64,000 nt of DNA from an uncultured Clostridia bacterium (GCA_947643415.1 CANRWA010000003.1:50482-114481), one strand, 5' to 3'; positions 16,367 through 26,682 are shown, counted from the first letter of the stretch. Numbers and translations: made by a program. Notes: generated from the letters alone by a model not told the origin.

Positions 16367-16807
16367 ATGTTAAATATTCGTTATGTTACAAAAGAAGATG
16401 CCTCTTTTTGGTTTCAACTGGACAGGCATCTGTCACGTGAAGAGTTTTATGCAAAGGTTAGGGATCAAAGAGGATATTTACTGCTGGAAGATAATATCCT
16501 CCTTGGGATACTCCGGTACAATCTGTTTTGGGATAGTATACCCTTTTGCACATTGATCTATATCGGGCAGGAGTATCAGTCAAAGGGTTATGGGAGAGAT
16601 CTGATGGTATATTGGGAACAGGATATGAAGTCAAAGGGGTATGGAATGGTGATGACGTCGACCCAGACGGATGAGATGGCGCAGCATTTTTATCGGAAAC
16701 TTGGATATCAGGAGGCAGGATCATTGATCCTGGACCTTCCTGGATACAGACAGCCTATGGAGATGTTTTTTGTAAAGGAGATATCACTTGCAGTTTCCAG
16801 ACGGTAA
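16367..16807 (+). CDS. GNAT N-acetyltransferase
   Basis: 146 residues. MLNIRYVTKEDASFWFQLDRHLSREEFYAKV is typical of the N-terminus, LIYIGQEYQSKGYGRDLMVYWEQDM is the acetyl-CoA-binding motif A (Q-S-K-G-Y-G), and MTSTQTDEMAQHFYRKLGYQEAGSLIL the C-terminal block. The substrate is unknown. The AGGGGG binding site is moderate. Its 3' end overlaps the convergent glycosyltransferase gene by 53 bp. Confidence 0.87.
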   Translation: MLNIRYVTKEDASFWFQLDRHLSREEFYAKVRDQRGYLLLEDNILLGILRYNLFWDSIPFCTLIYIGQEYQSKGYGRDLMVYWEQDMKSKGYGMVMTSTQTDEMAQHFYRKLGYQEAGSLILDLPGYRQPMEMFFVKEISLAVSRR

Positions 16808-18143
16808 ACCTGTTAAAATCGCATTGAAAAGAAAGTGTCTGGCGGCAGTGGAATTTTTGGATGATCCATTTTGGAAGCTCCTTTTTTTCATTTATAACAA
16901 GCCAGATCTGTTGATCCGTAGACAATATAGCGTCCAGATGATCTGCTGTGACATATTCCACATTTTCAAAAGCATCAAACCAGGGTTCATAGTAAGTACA
17001 AATATGAGTGTGGTCTGGATAATAGTATGACATAATTCCAAAAGAAGAGTCGCAGTAGATGAAAATGTCTTCAGGGGAACAGACGGTGTCAAATTCATTT
17101 CTGAAATTTCTCAAAGATGGATTGTATTCAAAGGATGCTGTTATCCCATATTCGATGATACATACCAATAGAAGGCAGGGGATAAGAATTTTGCCTTTGA
17201 TATGATGTGCTAGCTCAACGGCGGTTACCAGTGCAAAGATACCAAGCAGAGGAGAGGCATAGCGGGCAATGTACAGAGGGCATATCAGCAGAGAGATTCC
17301 GAATCCTGTCATATGTACGAACATAATAGTAAAGATACCTGATTTGATGAGACATTTCCGGGATTCTGAAAGGGTTTTCTGCTGACAGAGTAAAAGGGCG
17401 AAGAGTGGGATTGAAAGGGCAAGGATGATCAGGGAATTTGTTTCTAATGAGCTAAGCCAGAAATTCTGGGATGCCTGTCTGGTCTGTGTAAGAAGGGTAC
17501 CCAGCCAGCCTGCATAACCAAGTATCATAAGGGCATCAGCCGTCAGTATTTTTTTCCATTCCTTCTGGTATTTAAAAAGGATACAGATGTTAATGCTGAT
17601 CACAACTCCTGCAGCTGCTACCAGTGCATAGATATGGTTATAGGCAGCGCATAATGCGGTTATGGCGAAAAGAATGGCAGTTTGCCACTTTGGAGAACGG
17701 AGCAGCCGCATTCCCTCAAGAAAACACCATGTCACAAAAAACATGCTCCAGGAATAGCAGCGTTGCTGCACTGCGAAATAAAAAGACATAGGAATTATCC
17801 CAATGATGAGCAAATAGAATATGGCAGTCTTTTTTCCATAATCTTTTTTTACAATGAGCCATCCAAGAGAGAGAAGCATGACAAAACCAAGCAGTGAGTA
17901 TAGCTTGGTTATTATGATGTCATAACCCCAGATGGAACAGAATAACTTTAGTCCGGCAAAATAGAGGGGTGGATGCATATCTGATCTCAGGATATCGGTC
18001 ATTTCCCCATAAGAGTGCCGAACCAGGGCAAGTGTATAAGTCTCGTCAAACCACACATTATCATTAAAAAGAAGTCCTGACACCATCAGTGTCAGAAGGA
18101 TAAATAGGATTGTTATAAATTTATTTTTCATGGTTTCTATCAT
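16755..18143 (-). CDS. GT39/PMT-like membrane glycosyltransferase
   Basis: 462 residues, 9-11 predicted membrane helices. The first loop, FNDNVWFDETYTLALVRHSYGEMTDILRSDMHPPLYF, carries the DE and HPPLY motifs of GT-C fold enzymes (ArnT/PMT, family GT39), which move sugars from polyprenyl phosphates outside the membrane. A soluble C-terminal domain of about 110 residues (PEDIFIYCDSSFGIMSYYYP) follows. Start choice is uncertain: ATGs at 18143 and 18131 both have weak binding sites; longer readings to 18335 run into the next promoter. A 13-bp copy of the repeat core lies within the coding sequence at 17211-17223, encoding AVEL. Confidence 0.82.
   Translation of the reverse strand: MIETMKNKFITILFILLTLMVSGLLFNDNVWFDETYTLALVRHSYGEMTDILRSDMHPPLYFAGLKLFCSIWGYDIIITKLYSLLGFVMLLSLGWLIVKKDYGKKTAIFYLLIIGIIPMSFYFAVQQRCYSWSMFFVTWCFLEGMRLLRSPKWQTAILFAITALCAAYNHIYALVAAAGVVISINICILFKYQKEWKKILTADALMILGYAGWLGTLLTQTRQASQNFWLSSLETNSLIILALSIPLFALLLCQQKTLSESRKCLIKSGIFTIMFVHMTGFGISLLICPLYIARYASPLLGIFALVTAVELAHHIKGKILIPCLLLVCIIEYGITASFEYNPSLRNFRNEFDTVCSPEDIFIYCDSSFGIMSYYYPDHTHICTYYEPWFDAFENVEYVTADHLDAILSTDQQIWLVINEKKELPKWIIQKFHCRQTLSFQCDFNRFTVWKLQVISPLQKTSP
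17211..17223 (+). repeat. Repeat core TAGCTCAACGGCG inside a coding region
   Basis: Exact 13-bp match to the core of the intergenic element, on the antisense strand of the glycosyltransferase gene. It does not extend beyond 13-14 bp. The gene is not broken, so it may be chance or an ancient insertion. Confidence 0.4.
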
Positions 18144-18232
18144 AACAGGGCAGGATGACAGCAGGATGACTGCAGAGTGACAGTTCTGTAACTTATAATA
18201 TTGGGAATGAATATGGATCTGTGGAATAAAAG

Positions 18233-18261
18233 TTGCCTGGCACAATAAGAGAAGGTATAAT
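18233..18261 (+). promoter_or_regulatory. Sigma-A promoter of the adenosine deaminase gene
   Basis: TTGCCT (18233-18238), 17-bp spacer, TATAAT (18256-18261). The leader of about 45 nt contains a hairpin, CTGGCG/CGCCAG (18278-18295), just ahead of the ribosome binding site GAGAGGTGAGG. Confidence 0.7.
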
Positions 18262-18314
18262 GAAAGAAAAAGAGATACTGGCGTTCTGCCGCCAGGTAAG
18301 GGAGAGGTGAGGAA

Positions 18315-19322
18315 ATGATCGATCTGCATTTGCATCTGGATGGTTCCCTGACTCCGGAAGAAGTGCTTACATATGCCGGGATATCAGGTGTTTCCCTGCC
18401 CACAGAGAATGTGGGTGAGATAAAGGATCTGCTGACGGTACAGCCGGGTTGCAGAAATCTTAGTGAGTATCTGGAGAAATTTGAACTGCCCCTTCAGGTA
18501 CTGCAGACAGCAGAGACATTGGAACTTTCTGTCTGTGGGCTGGTAAAAAGGCTGGCACAACAGGGGCTGTGTTATGCAGAGATACGGTTTGCCCCACAGT
18601 TTCATACAAATAGGGGGCTCACGCAGAGAGAAGTGACGCAGGCTGCGGTTAATGGATTGAAAAAAGGAATAAGGGAGAGTGGGATGCCGGCAAACCTGAT
18701 CCTGTGCTGTATGAGGGGAAGGGACAACCGTGCTGAAAATCGGGAGACAGTATCTATGGCGGGCGAATTTTTGGGAAAGGGTATCTGTGCGCTGGACTTG
18801 GCTGGAAATGAAGCAGCATTTCCTACCCGTGATTATGCAGATATCTTTATAGAGGCGAAAGGGCAGGGAATTCCTGTTATCATACATGCAGGGGAGGCAG
18901 CAGGGGCAGAGAGCGTAAGAAGTGCTTTGGAACTGGGGGCAGTGAGAATCGGCCATGGCATACATGCCATAGAAGACCCGGCGTTGATGGAGGAATTGAA
19001 AGAACGGGATGTTGTTCTGGAACTTTGCTATTCCAGTAATCTGCAGACGAGGGCAGCAGATTCGCCCCAGAGCTATCCTCTGGCTGGTTTTATGGAGTCT
19101 GGGATCCGTACATCAGTTAATACAGATAATATGACAGTGTCAGATACTACCTTATGGCGGGAATATGATCTGCTGCAGAGGCAGTTTTCTTTAGGGGAAG
19201 AGGTATTAAAGGGGCTTGCCCTCAATGCGGCGCAGGGCGCTTTTGTCACTGCAAAGGAGAAAGAGAGGTTGAGGGCACAGGTCATTCAGGGCTTTTCGGG
19301 ATGGCTGCATCATCAGAAGTAA
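18315..19322 (+). CDS. add: Adenosine deaminase family protein
   Basis: 335 residues, the normal size. It hydrolyses adenosine or deoxyadenosine to inosine in purine salvage. Zinc ligand motif DLHLHLDGSL is at residues 3-12; later come the catalytic HAGEAAG (about 192-198), the conserved RIGHG (about 213-217), and VNTDNMTVSDT near residue 270, the usual S/N-T-D-D/N-P position. A clean promoter and a leader hairpin precede it. The following membrane protein starts 19 bp after its stop and may be cotranscribed. Confidence 0.9.
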   Translation: MIDLHLHLDGSLTPEEVLTYAGISGVSLPTENVGEIKDLLTVQPGCRNLSEYLEKFELPLQVLQTAETLELSVCGLVKRLAQQGLCYAEIRFAPQFHTNRGLTQREVTQAAVNGLKKGIRESGMPANLILCCMRGRDNRAENRETVSMAGEFLGKGICALDLAGNEAAFPTRDYADIFIEAKGQGIPVIIHAGEAAGAESVRSALELGAVRIGHGIHAIEDPALMEELKERDVVLELCYSSNLQTRAADSPQSYPLAGFMESGIRTSVNTDNMTVSDTTLWREYDLLQRQFSLGEEVLKGLALNAAQGAFVTAKEKERLRAQVIQGFSGWLHHQK

Positions 19323-19341
19323 TGGATGGAGGGCAGGGGAT

Positions 19342-20052
19342 ATGGAATTTATCAGGGAATGTATACATAACCATGGAACCTTTTTTATGGTTATGAATTA
19401 TATTGAACTGGTTGCAGGACTACTGTGTTGTGTGATGGTATATTTGCCCTTTTTCAAAGATCAGTGCCAGAAGATTTTGGAGTTTCTTCTGACCGTGATT
19501 TATTCAGGAGGAGTACTTGGCGTAATCGCTGGACTTACTGTACGCCAGGATTTGATTGGAATAATAGTGGGAGCCGTGGCAGGGATCATTCTTTTTGCCA
19601 TGTTTGTCTGGGCAATTGAGGATGGGTTTCTTATGGCTGGTGTTTTTATCACGGTTCTAAAGCTGCTGCTGGTGATTTGTATAGGGCTCGAGGGTCAGGG
19701 TACGATAGGTATGTTTGTTATTGTTTGTATACTGGCTGCCCTGGCTGGTCTGGCTGCCATAAGACAGGAGCAGGCATGGAAAGGCGGGATCTGGGTCATA
19801 CTATGCAGTATATGGGGCATATTAGAGATCAGTGCTGGTATTGTGGGAATATTTTTCTATGACATCACCTATATGCTGAAGTTTTTATATTCCAAAGAGG
19901 AGAGTGTGAATTTTTTTGCCTATTTGTTGAAAGCTGATTTTTGCATTACAGGCCATCAGTCCATATTTATTTTTCTGATCCTTGGACAGATGGCATTGCA
20001 GGCGCCATTTTTATACAGGAAAGTAAAACATATTGTACCAGAAGATCAGTAG
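19342..20052 (+). CDS. Polytopic membrane protein of unknown function
   Basis: 236 residues with six or seven hydrophobic segments, for example YIELVAGLLCCVMVYLPFF, VIAGLTVRQDLIGIIVGAVAGIILFAMFVWA, and IFFYDITYMLKFLY. No family recognised; no charged or catalytic motif is conspicuous. GGAGGGCAGGGG precedes the ATG. It lies between add and the Y-family polymerase, 18 bp before the latter, so it could be part of either transcript. Confidence 0.6.
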   Translation: MEFIRECIHNHGTFFMVMNYIELVAGLLCCVMVYLPFFKDQCQKILEFLLTVIYSGGVLGVIAGLTVRQDLIGIIVGAVAGIILFAMFVWAIEDGFLMAGVFITVLKLLLVICIGLEGQGTIGMFVIVCILAALAGLAAIRQEQAWKGGIWVILCSIWGILEISAGIVGIFFYDITYMLKFLYSKEESVNFFAYLLKADFCITGHQSIFIFLILGQMALQAPFLYRKVKHIVPEDQ

Positions 20053-20070
20053 GGAGGAAGGAGGCAGGAC

Positions 20071-21606
20071 ATGCCAGACAGCCAGAAACAGCGCACATAT
20101 ATAGCGATTGACCTGAAATCGTTTTATGCTTCCGTTGAATGTAAAGAGCGGGGGCTGGATCCTATGACGACAAATCTGGTGGTGGCGGATCCTGCCAGGA
20201 CAGAAAAGACCATCTGTCTTGCAGTGTCTCCCTCCCTGAAGGCATATGGGATTCCTGGCAGGCCAAGGCTCTTTGAGGTGGTTCAGCGGGTGAGGGAGGT
20301 AAATGCAGAAAGGCAGGCAAAGGCGCCGAAGGGAAAGCTCTTAAAAGAATCCTATAATGACACTGAGGTGAAGGATGACCCGGCATGTGCGCTTGCTTAT
20401 GTGACTGCACCGCCCCGTATGGCACTTTATATGGAATACAGCACAAAGATCTATCATATTTATCTGAACTATATTGCACCAGAGGACATCCATGTCTATT
20501 CGATTGATGAGGTTTTTATGGATGTGACAGACTATCTGAATCTGTACCGGCTCACTCCGGAGAAGCTTGCCATGAAGATGATCCTGGATGTTCTGCAGGA
20601 AACTGGGATCACTGCCACAGCCGGGATCGGAACGAATCTGTATCTGAGTAAGGTGGCGATGGATATTGTGGCAAAGCATATTCCGGCGAACCGGTATGGT
20701 GTCCGAATCGCCAGGCTGAATGAGCTGACTTACCGCAAACTGCTCTGGACTCATGAACCATTGACCGATTTTTGGAGAGTGGGAAGGGGATATGAGAAAA
20801 AACTGAATGAGAACGGACTGTTTACCATGGGAGATATAGCAAGGTGCTCGATAGGAACAGAACAGGATTATTATAATGAGGAACTTTTGTACCGGTTGTT
20901 TGGTGTCAATGCAGAACTGCTGATTGACCATGCGTGGGGATGGGAGCCATGTACCATCCGGCAGATCCGGGAATATGAGCCGAAGTTTAACAGTATTAGT
21001 TCAGGGCAGGTACTGCAGTGCCCTTACGATTTTGCTGGTGGCAGGATGATCGTGCGGGAGATGACAGAGCTTCTTGTGCTGGAGCTTGTAGAGAAAGGAC
21101 TTGTGACAGAACAGATGATTCTTACTGTGGGGTATGACAGGGAAAATCTTATGGATGAGGCCAGACGAAAGAAATATAAGGGAGCAGTCACATCAGACCG
21201 TTATGGAAGGAAAGTGCCGAAGCATGCCCATGGTACGGTGAATCTCGACCGGCTGACTTCTTCCACAAAGCAGATCCTGGAAGCCGTTCTCGGACTCTAT
21301 GATTCCATTGTGGATGAAAACCTGCTTGTGAGAAGGATCAATGTCACAGCAAACCATGTTGTTTTTGAAACATCTGTGCAGGAAGGGCAGAGGTTTGAAC
21401 AGCTCAGGCTTTTTACCGACTATGAGGCACGAGAGCAGGAGAGAAGGATGGAGAAAGAGAGGCTGGAGAGGGAAAAGAGGCTGCAGAAGGCAATGATCTC
21501 CATCAAGAAAAAGTATGGTAAAAATGCGATATTGAAGGGAACAAATCTTCAGGAGGGTTCTATGGCGAGGGAGAGGAATAACCAGATTGGCGGACACAAA
21601 GCTTAG
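20071..21606 (+). CDS. Y-family DNA polymerase (UvrX/UmuC-like)
   Basis: 511 residues. The catalytic core carries YIAIDLKSFYASVECKERG (first metal-binding Asp and the steric-gate region) and YSIDEVFMDVTDYL (the SIDE acidic pair). A helix-hairpin-helix thumb follows, and then a little-finger domain with SISSGQVLQCPYDF. It is longer than DinB and matches the Firmicutes UvrX/YqjW type that copies past DNA lesions. The C-terminus is a charged coiled coil (REQERRMEKERLEREKRLQKA). The YolD-like gene after it is the standard partner. Such pairs are frequent on plasmids and phages as well as chromosomes. No LexA box was looked for in detail. Confidence 0.92.
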   Translation: MPDSQKQRTYIAIDLKSFYASVECKERGLDPMTTNLVVADPARTEKTICLAVSPSLKAYGIPGRPRLFEVVQRVREVNAERQAKAPKGKLLKESYNDTEVKDDPACALAYVTAPPRMALYMEYSTKIYHIYLNYIAPEDIHVYSIDEVFMDVTDYLNLYRLTPEKLAMKMILDVLQETGITATAGIGTNLYLSKVAMDIVAKHIPANRYGVRIARLNELTYRKLLWTHEPLTDFWRVGRGYEKKLNENGLFTMGDIARCSIGTEQDYYNEELLYRLFGVNAELLIDHAWGWEPCTIRQIREYEPKFNSISSGQVLQCPYDFAGGRMIVREMTELLVLELVEKGLVTEQMILTVGYDRENLMDEARRKKYKGAVTSDRYGRKVPKHAHGTVNLDRLTSSTKQILEAVLGLYDSIVDENLLVRRINVTANHVVFETSVQEGQRFEQLRLFTDYEAREQERRMEKERLEREKRLQKAMISIKKKYGKNAILKGTNLQEGSMARERNNQIGGHKA

Positions 21607-21656
21607 GAACGGTTTCTTAGTGTTCTGGCAGCGGGCTGCCGGAAAGGAGGGAAACA

Positions 21657-22103
21657 ATGGCAACAGATCAGAGAGATCCCCACAGATATGATGATATGCT
21701 TGAACTGCCGCATCATGTTTCACAGGTTCATCCGCAGATGGAACCAATGAAACGGGCAGCACAGTTTGCGCCCTTTTCTGCCCTTACGGGATATGAGGAC
21801 GCCATTACAGAGGCACAGAGGCTCACGGAATGCCGGGTGGAACTGGATGAGGACAGCCGGGAACTGCTGGATGAGAAACTCCGGATGGTGATGGGGCAGG
21901 AAAAGACCATGCCAGAGGTGTCGGTAACTTATTTTGTGCCAGATGAGAAAAAGGAGGGAGGCGCATATGTTACAGTATCAGGCAGGATTAGGAAGACAGA
22001 TTCGTATGGGCGCCGTATCGTTATGTCAGATGGTACTGTGATACCGATAGATGAGGTTTTGGATATAATTATTTCTTGCAATGGGCAGGACAGTAAGATA
22101 TAA
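21657..22103 (+). CDS. YolD-like protein
   Basis: 148 residues. PMKRAAQFAPFSALTGYEDAITEAQRLTE and the beta-rich end with GRIRKTDSYGRRIVMSDGTVIPIDEVLDI match the YolD family, small proteins regularly encoded beside UvrX-type Y polymerases and thought to modulate them. A GGAAAGGAGG site is present; it is 50 bp downstream of the polymerase gene and clearly in the same unit. Confidence 0.85.
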   Translation: MATDQRDPHRYDDMLELPHHVSQVHPQMEPMKRAAQFAPFSALTGYEDAITEAQRLTECRVELDEDSRELLDEKLRMVMGQEKTMPEVSVTYFVPDEKKEGGAYVTVSGRIRKTDSYGRRIVMSDGTVIPIDEVLDIIISCNGQDSKI

Positions 22104-22137
22104 TATGTTCATAAAACATTAGAGAAGGAGAGGCCAA

Positions 22138-24012
22138 ATGAAGAAAATATTTACTACAAGATTGTTTCTTTATATGCTTGCAGCATTTATACTTACAATC
22201 ACAGGTGTATTTGTCTTACAGACGGTTATTACTCAAAGGAACAATACATCTGCCAGTGAAGCTAAACTGGAGGATGTAAAGGAAAAGCTGGCTGCCAATG
22301 AAGAGAATGTGAAGACGCTGACAGAGAATCTCAGTGCGGACAATCTGGCAAAGGCAAGGGCGTTTGCAGATATGCTGGCGGAAAACAGTGAGATTGCCAA
22401 AGACAAGAAAAAGCTGGAAGAGATTAAAGAAAGACTGGAAGTAAATGAGTTACATATCATAGATGAAGAGGGAATCATTACCAGCAGCACGATTGATTCC
22501 TACGTTGGATTTGACATGAAGAGTGGTGAACAATCCAACGCTTTTATGGTGATCGTTGATGATCCCACGGTGGAGATTGCACAGGAACCGCAGGTAAATG
22601 TGGCAGAAGGGGTTGTGATGCAGTATATCGGTGTGGCAAGAACGGATGCCAAAGGTCTTGTGCAGGTAGGAGTCCAGCCAGAAGTTCTTGAGAAAACGCT
22701 TGCCAGTACACAGCTCGATGTTGTACTTGCCGGTATCGATTTTGGCGAGGATGGATATGTTTATGCCATTGATCCGAAAGAGGGAAATATTCTGGCACAT
22801 CCGGACAGTTCCCTGGTTGGAAAGAGCGCTTCAGATGCTGGATTTCCGGGAGATTTTAAAGGGAGTGGCAAGGCTGTAGTCAATGGAGTTAAGGGCTACT
22901 ATCAGGCAGAAGAGTATGAGGGGCAGATCATCGGAACATTTATGCCATCCGGTGAATATTATGCGGAACGTACCAGTCAGACGGTGGTAGTATCTATCAG
23001 TATGCTGATTATATTTGGTATATTACTGGTGATGATCAATTGGATGGTTGACCGGAAGATCGTGAAGGGGATCAACCATATCACAAATTCCATGAAAGCG
23101 ATTTCAGATGGTAATTTTGGGATTGTCGTGGATGAGGACGGAAATCCGGAATTTAAACTGCTTTCCACAAGCATAAACAAGATGGTTCAGAGTATTGGAC
23201 AGAATATGCAGGAAAATGAGGATCTCCTGAAGCACCAGAAGGAAGATGTGGAGAATAACCGGAACATGATCCAGAATGTGAAAAATGTCTGCAGGGAATT
23301 GGAGAATGTGTCAGGAGCAACCCTGGAAAATGCGGATAATATTTATAATGGAACAGGTGAGCAGGAGAGGGCTGTTGAAGACCTGAGACAGATTATGGGA
23401 CAACTGAAAGAGGAACTCAACAATAGTGTTGATGTATCTGCAGATGTAATGAATGCAACAGGGGATACGGTAGAAGAGATTATGCAGACACAGTCACAGA
23501 TGAATCTGCTGAAGGATTCCATGCAGAAGATCAGTGATATGTCCATGGAGATTGAAAAGATCATTGGAGAGATTAATTCTATTGCGGAGCAGACCAACCT
23601 TCTCTCACTGAATGCTTCTATTGAAGCAGCAAGGGCTGGGGAGATGGGTAAGGGATTTGCTGTTGTGGCTGCCCAGGTGGGTGAACTGGCTGCCAGAAGT
23701 GCACAGGCAGCGAAGGAGACCAATGAACTCATTACCAATTCTATCCGGGCGGTAGAAGATGGAAAAGTAATTACAGATCAGACGGCAGAGGCTTTTGGCG
23801 CTGCGGTGCAGAATATTAAAAAGGCGAGCCAGGATGTGGGTCAGATCACCCATATGGTAAAACAGAATGTGGATATTGTAGCAGATGCGGTGAACCAGAT
23901 GGGCAGGATTTCCAGTGTGGTAGAGAAAAATGTGCAGATCTCACAGGATACGAAACAGGTTTCTTCTGATATGGCAGATATTACCGGGAAACTTCTGGAG
24001 ATCGTCGAGTAG
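22138..24012 (+). CDS. Methyl-accepting chemotaxis protein
   Basis: 624 residues. Membrane span at residues 7-29, extracellular dCache-like sensor ([49 protein letters not shown]), second span at about 280-302, HAMP region, then a long cytoplasmic helical hairpin. Its tip reads [30 protein letters not shown], the CheA/CheW-binding signature. It should sense a small extracellular ligand and feed the chemotaxis kinase. There is a GAGAAGGAGAGG site. No che genes are near; a flagellin lies 8.7 kb downstream. It precedes the Wadjet cluster in the same orientation with 33 bp between, probably by chance of insertion. Confidence 0.93.
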   Translation: MKKIFTTRLFLYMLAAFILTITGVFVLQTVITQRNNTSASEAKLEDVKEKLAANEENVKTLTENLSADNLAKARAFADMLAENSEIAKDKKKLEEIKERLEVNELHIIDEEGIITSSTIDSYVGFDMKSGEQSNAFMVIVDDPTVEIAQEPQVNVAEGVVMQYIGVARTDAKGLVQVGVQPEVLEKTLASTQLDVVLAGIDFGEDGYVYAIDPKEGNILAHPDSSLVGKSASDAGFPGDFKGSGKAVVNGVKGYYQAEEYEGQIIGTFMPSGEYYAERTSQTVVVSISMLIIFGILLVMINWMVDRKIVKGINHITNSMKAISDGNFGIVVDEDGNPEFKLLSTSINKMVQSIGQNMQENEDLLKHQKEDVENNRNMIQNVKNVCRELENVSGATLENADNIYNGTGEQERAVEDLRQIMGQLKEELNNSVDVSADVMNATGDTVEEIMQTQSQMNLLKDSMQKISDMSMEIEKIIGEINSIAEQTNLLSLNASIEAARAGEMGKGFAVVAAQVGELAARSAQAAKETNELITNSIRAVEDGKVITDQTAEAFGAAVQNIKKASQDVGQITHMVKQNVDIVADAVNQMGRISSVVEKNVQISQDTKQVSSDMADITGKLLEIVE

Positions 24013-24045
24013 AGATGAGGATTGAAATCCTCTGGGGGAATAAAG

Positions 24046-25053
24046 GTGAAACGCATTTCACTGGAAGAACTTTTGGAAGCCTGTCATACAGATTCCTATG
24101 AAGAACAGTATCATTACATTATAGATTTACTGGAGCAGGGACATATTAAGCCGGTGAAGGCTGCTGGAACAAACGGTAAGAAACCGGCATTGTACCGCTT
24201 CTATTGGAAACGGGAACAGAAAAAGGATTATCGTGTTCTTGAGGAAGAATTGAAATATCAGATGCATCCGATGATCTCGGTGGATTATTACCTGTCCCAT
24301 CTGGAGAACTATGAAAGGGACAGGGACTATGTTTTATTGCTGAACCGGTATCTGAGAGGGAAACAGGGGCAGCTTGTATATCCGGAATCTGTGAATGAGC
24401 GGAGCTTTGAGGTATGGTACAGGGAGAAATTCCTGACAAGAGAACAGGGAAAGAAGATTCTTGGGCGTTGTGGGCTGGATATGGTTTATCTGAATGTGTA
24501 TGAGACAGCGGAGCCATTATCCTATTATTCCCATACAAGGCAGACACCACAAAATCTTCTGATCCTGGAAAATAAAGATACTTTTTATAGTATGCGGCGT
24601 CATTTGCTGGAGGAAGGGGAGAAGATCCTGGGGGAGGACATCGGAACTTTGATTTACGGGGCAGGCAAACGGGTTCTGCGGTCATTCCGGGATTTTGAAT
24701 TCTGTGTGGAACCTTATATGAGGGATCCAGGAAACAAGATATTTTATTTTGGGGATCTGGATTATGAGGGAATCGGTATTTATGAGAATCTGGCAGAATT
24801 ATTTCAGAGCGGATGGGAGATCGTACCCTTCGTCCCGGCATATCAGAGGATGCTGTCCAAAGCACCAGAACCGGAAAGGCTTCCGGATACCAGTGAGGGG
24901 CAGAACCGGAATATTTCTGATGTCTTTTTTTCTTATTTTCAGAAGGAACAGACCAGTTATATGAAAGAAATCCTGTACAGGGGAAAATATATTCCCCAGG
25001 AAATCCTGAATATTTCAGATTTTCAGGCAGAAGGGGAAGAGGGAACGGCTTGA
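24046..25053 (+). CDS. jetD: Wadjet nuclease subunit JetD
   Basis: 335 residues. The C-terminal half holds the Toprim fold of JetD: NLLILENKDTFYSM, TLIYGAGKRV, and FYFGDLDYEGIGIYENLAELF with the acidic DLD pair that binds the catalytic metal. JetD is the topoisomerase-VI-like nuclease that cuts circular DNA once the JetABC motor has extruded it. The N-terminal part (EELLEACHTDSYEEQYHYIIDLLEQGHI) is a winged-helix-like arm. GTG at 24046 (after CTCTGGGGG) is the likely start; a TTG at 24022 lacks a site. It is first in the operon, ahead of jetA. Confidence 0.85.
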   Translation: MKRISLEELLEACHTDSYEEQYHYIIDLLEQGHIKPVKAAGTNGKKPALYRFYWKREQKKDYRVLEEELKYQMHPMISVDYYLSHLENYERDRDYVLLLNRYLRGKQGQLVYPESVNERSFEVWYREKFLTREQGKKILGRCGLDMVYLNVYETAEPLSYYSHTRQTPQNLLILENKDTFYSMRRHLLEEGEKILGEDIGTLIYGAGKRVLRSFRDFEFCVEPYMRDPGNKIFYFGDLDYEGIGIYENLAELFQSGWEIVPFVPAYQRMLSKAPEPERLPDTSEGQNRNISDVFFSYFQKEQTSYMKEILYRGKYIPQEILNISDFQAEGEEGTA

Positions 25054-25065
25054 TAAGGAGAAAAT

Positions 25066-26682
25066 ATGCAGTATGAGTTTTTGAAGCATTTTCCAAGGCG
25101 GATGAAGCATGTAGGAATGTATGTGTTGCTGATTGAAAACAGTATTCAGAAAACGACATGGAAGCAGTACGGTTTTACAAAAGCAGATGAGCAGATCAAT
25201 CTGATTTTTGCCGTGCTGCTCTTTATTATGGAGCAGTCGCTTCGGGAGGAAAACTGTACGATGGATGACATCGGGGCCTGTATCGACAATATGAATGTCC
25301 AGCATTTTAAGAAGGATATGACCTATGACGAATGTCGGCAGCTCGGCGATTTTATCGTTAATGTAATATTATCCAATGAGGGAAAGGCGATGTATTTTGA
25401 TGGATATGATTTTGACCAGAATGCCTATCACATCATGCATATCAGTTATGTGGCAAACCGCATCGTCTATGTGGACCAGGAGCTGAGGCGGACCTCTTAT
25501 TATCTCACTGACGATGGTTACAATCTGCTGCTCTCCACCCTTGAGATTGAGAATAATCTGAAGCTGACAGTGCATGAGATGATCTTCCAGATGCATCTGG
25601 AGAAGCAGAGTTATGATAAAGCAGTGGATGAGATCAAAAATGTATTCAATATGATGCGGATACAGCTTCAGAAGATCCAGGAGGCGATGAGCAGGATCCG
25701 GCGGAATGCTTTGAGTTATTCGGTAAAGGATTATGAGGAGATACTGTTGGAGAACCTGGATACGATTGGCGACACCAAACAGAAATTTCAAAATTACCGG
25801 GAGATGGTGAAAAGCAGGGCGAGGGAGCTGGAGGAAGAAAATATTAATGTGAAGCGCCTGAGTAAGAAGGATGAAGAGAATCTGGCGAATCTGCGAGAGA
25901 TTGAGCGGTATCTGAACCAGACCATTGATGAGCATCAGCGGATACTGAACAGCCATTTTGATCTGAAGGAAGTTTATACAAAGGAGTTGGAAGCCCTGTC
26001 CCAGATGTCGCTGATCCGGAGATTTTCGCTGCGGACGGAACTGTATGATAAGGTGCTGGAATCACCTTCTGCGCTGAAAGAGCTGGACTTCTTTCTCCGT
26101 CCGCTCTTTAACCAGGATGCCGGGAAGATTTATAATATTAACAAAGCATTCGAACTTCAGAGGCCGGTCCGGAAAAAAGAGGAGAAGGACTCTATGGAGG
26201 AGATTGACTTTGATGAGGAGCAGTGGCAGGCAGAACAGGACCGTATCCGGAAGGAACGATTAAGAAAGTATGAGGGGTGCCTGAATTATCTCATAGAGAT
26301 GGCGGACAGGCAGGGAGAGATTTCACTACAGGATTTGAAAGTGCAGGCAGAACAGGACAGATTGATCCCGAATGTGGAGGTCTTCCGGGAGATCATGGTA
26401 GAGCTGATAAAGAATCAGGTGATCGATGTACCAGCACTGCAGAAGGAACGGAGTGAATTTATCCAGGATATACCAGCCGAATTTCAACTAAATGAGATGG
26501 TGCTGCATCTAATCGAAGAAAAACCAGGGCTTGACGGGATCCGCCGGATTGAGACATACCGTCGTGAGGGACAGGATGCAGTTATATTTGAACATGTTCA
26601 GAACGAAAAGGGTGAGAGGAAGAGCATCCGGTGTTCGGATGTGCTGATTCGCATTATACGGGAGGAAAAAGATGGCATATGA
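25066..26682 (+). CDS. jetA: Wadjet kleisin subunit JetA
   Basis: 538 residues. The N-terminal winged-helix region FLKHFPRRMKHVGMYVLLIENSI..., a long central coiled coil (about 180-310, e.g. VDEIKNVFNMMRIQLQKIQEAMSRIR), and a C-terminal winged helix fit the kleisin role, bridging JetC heads as MukF does. The form resembles the JetA of type II Wadjet (DUF5716-like) rather than the DUF3375 form of type I; this subtype call is from memory. AAGGAG precedes the ATG. It overlaps jetB by 11 bp, indicating translational coupling. Confidence 0.85.
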   Translation: MQYEFLKHFPRRMKHVGMYVLLIENSIQKTTWKQYGFTKADEQINLIFAVLLFIMEQSLREENCTMDDIGACIDNMNVQHFKKDMTYDECRQLGDFIVNVILSNEGKAMYFDGYDFDQNAYHIMHISYVANRIVYVDQELRRTSYYLTDDGYNLLLSTLEIENNLKLTVHEMIFQMHLEKQSYDKAVDEIKNVFNMMRIQLQKIQEAMSRIRRNALSYSVKDYEEILLENLDTIGDTKQKFQNYREMVKSRARELEEENINVKRLSKKDEENLANLREIERYLNQTIDEHQRILNSHFDLKEVYTKELEALSQMSLIRRFSLRTELYDKVLESPSALKELDFFLRPLFNQDAGKIYNINKAFELQRPVRKKEEKDSMEEIDFDEEQWQAEQDRIRKERLRKYEGCLNYLIEMADRQGEISLQDLKVQAEQDRLIPNVEVFREIMVELIKNQVIDVPALQKERSEFIQDIPAEFQLNEMVLHLIEEKPGLDGIRRIETYRREGQDAVIFEHVQNEKGERKSIRCSDVLIRIIREEKDGI

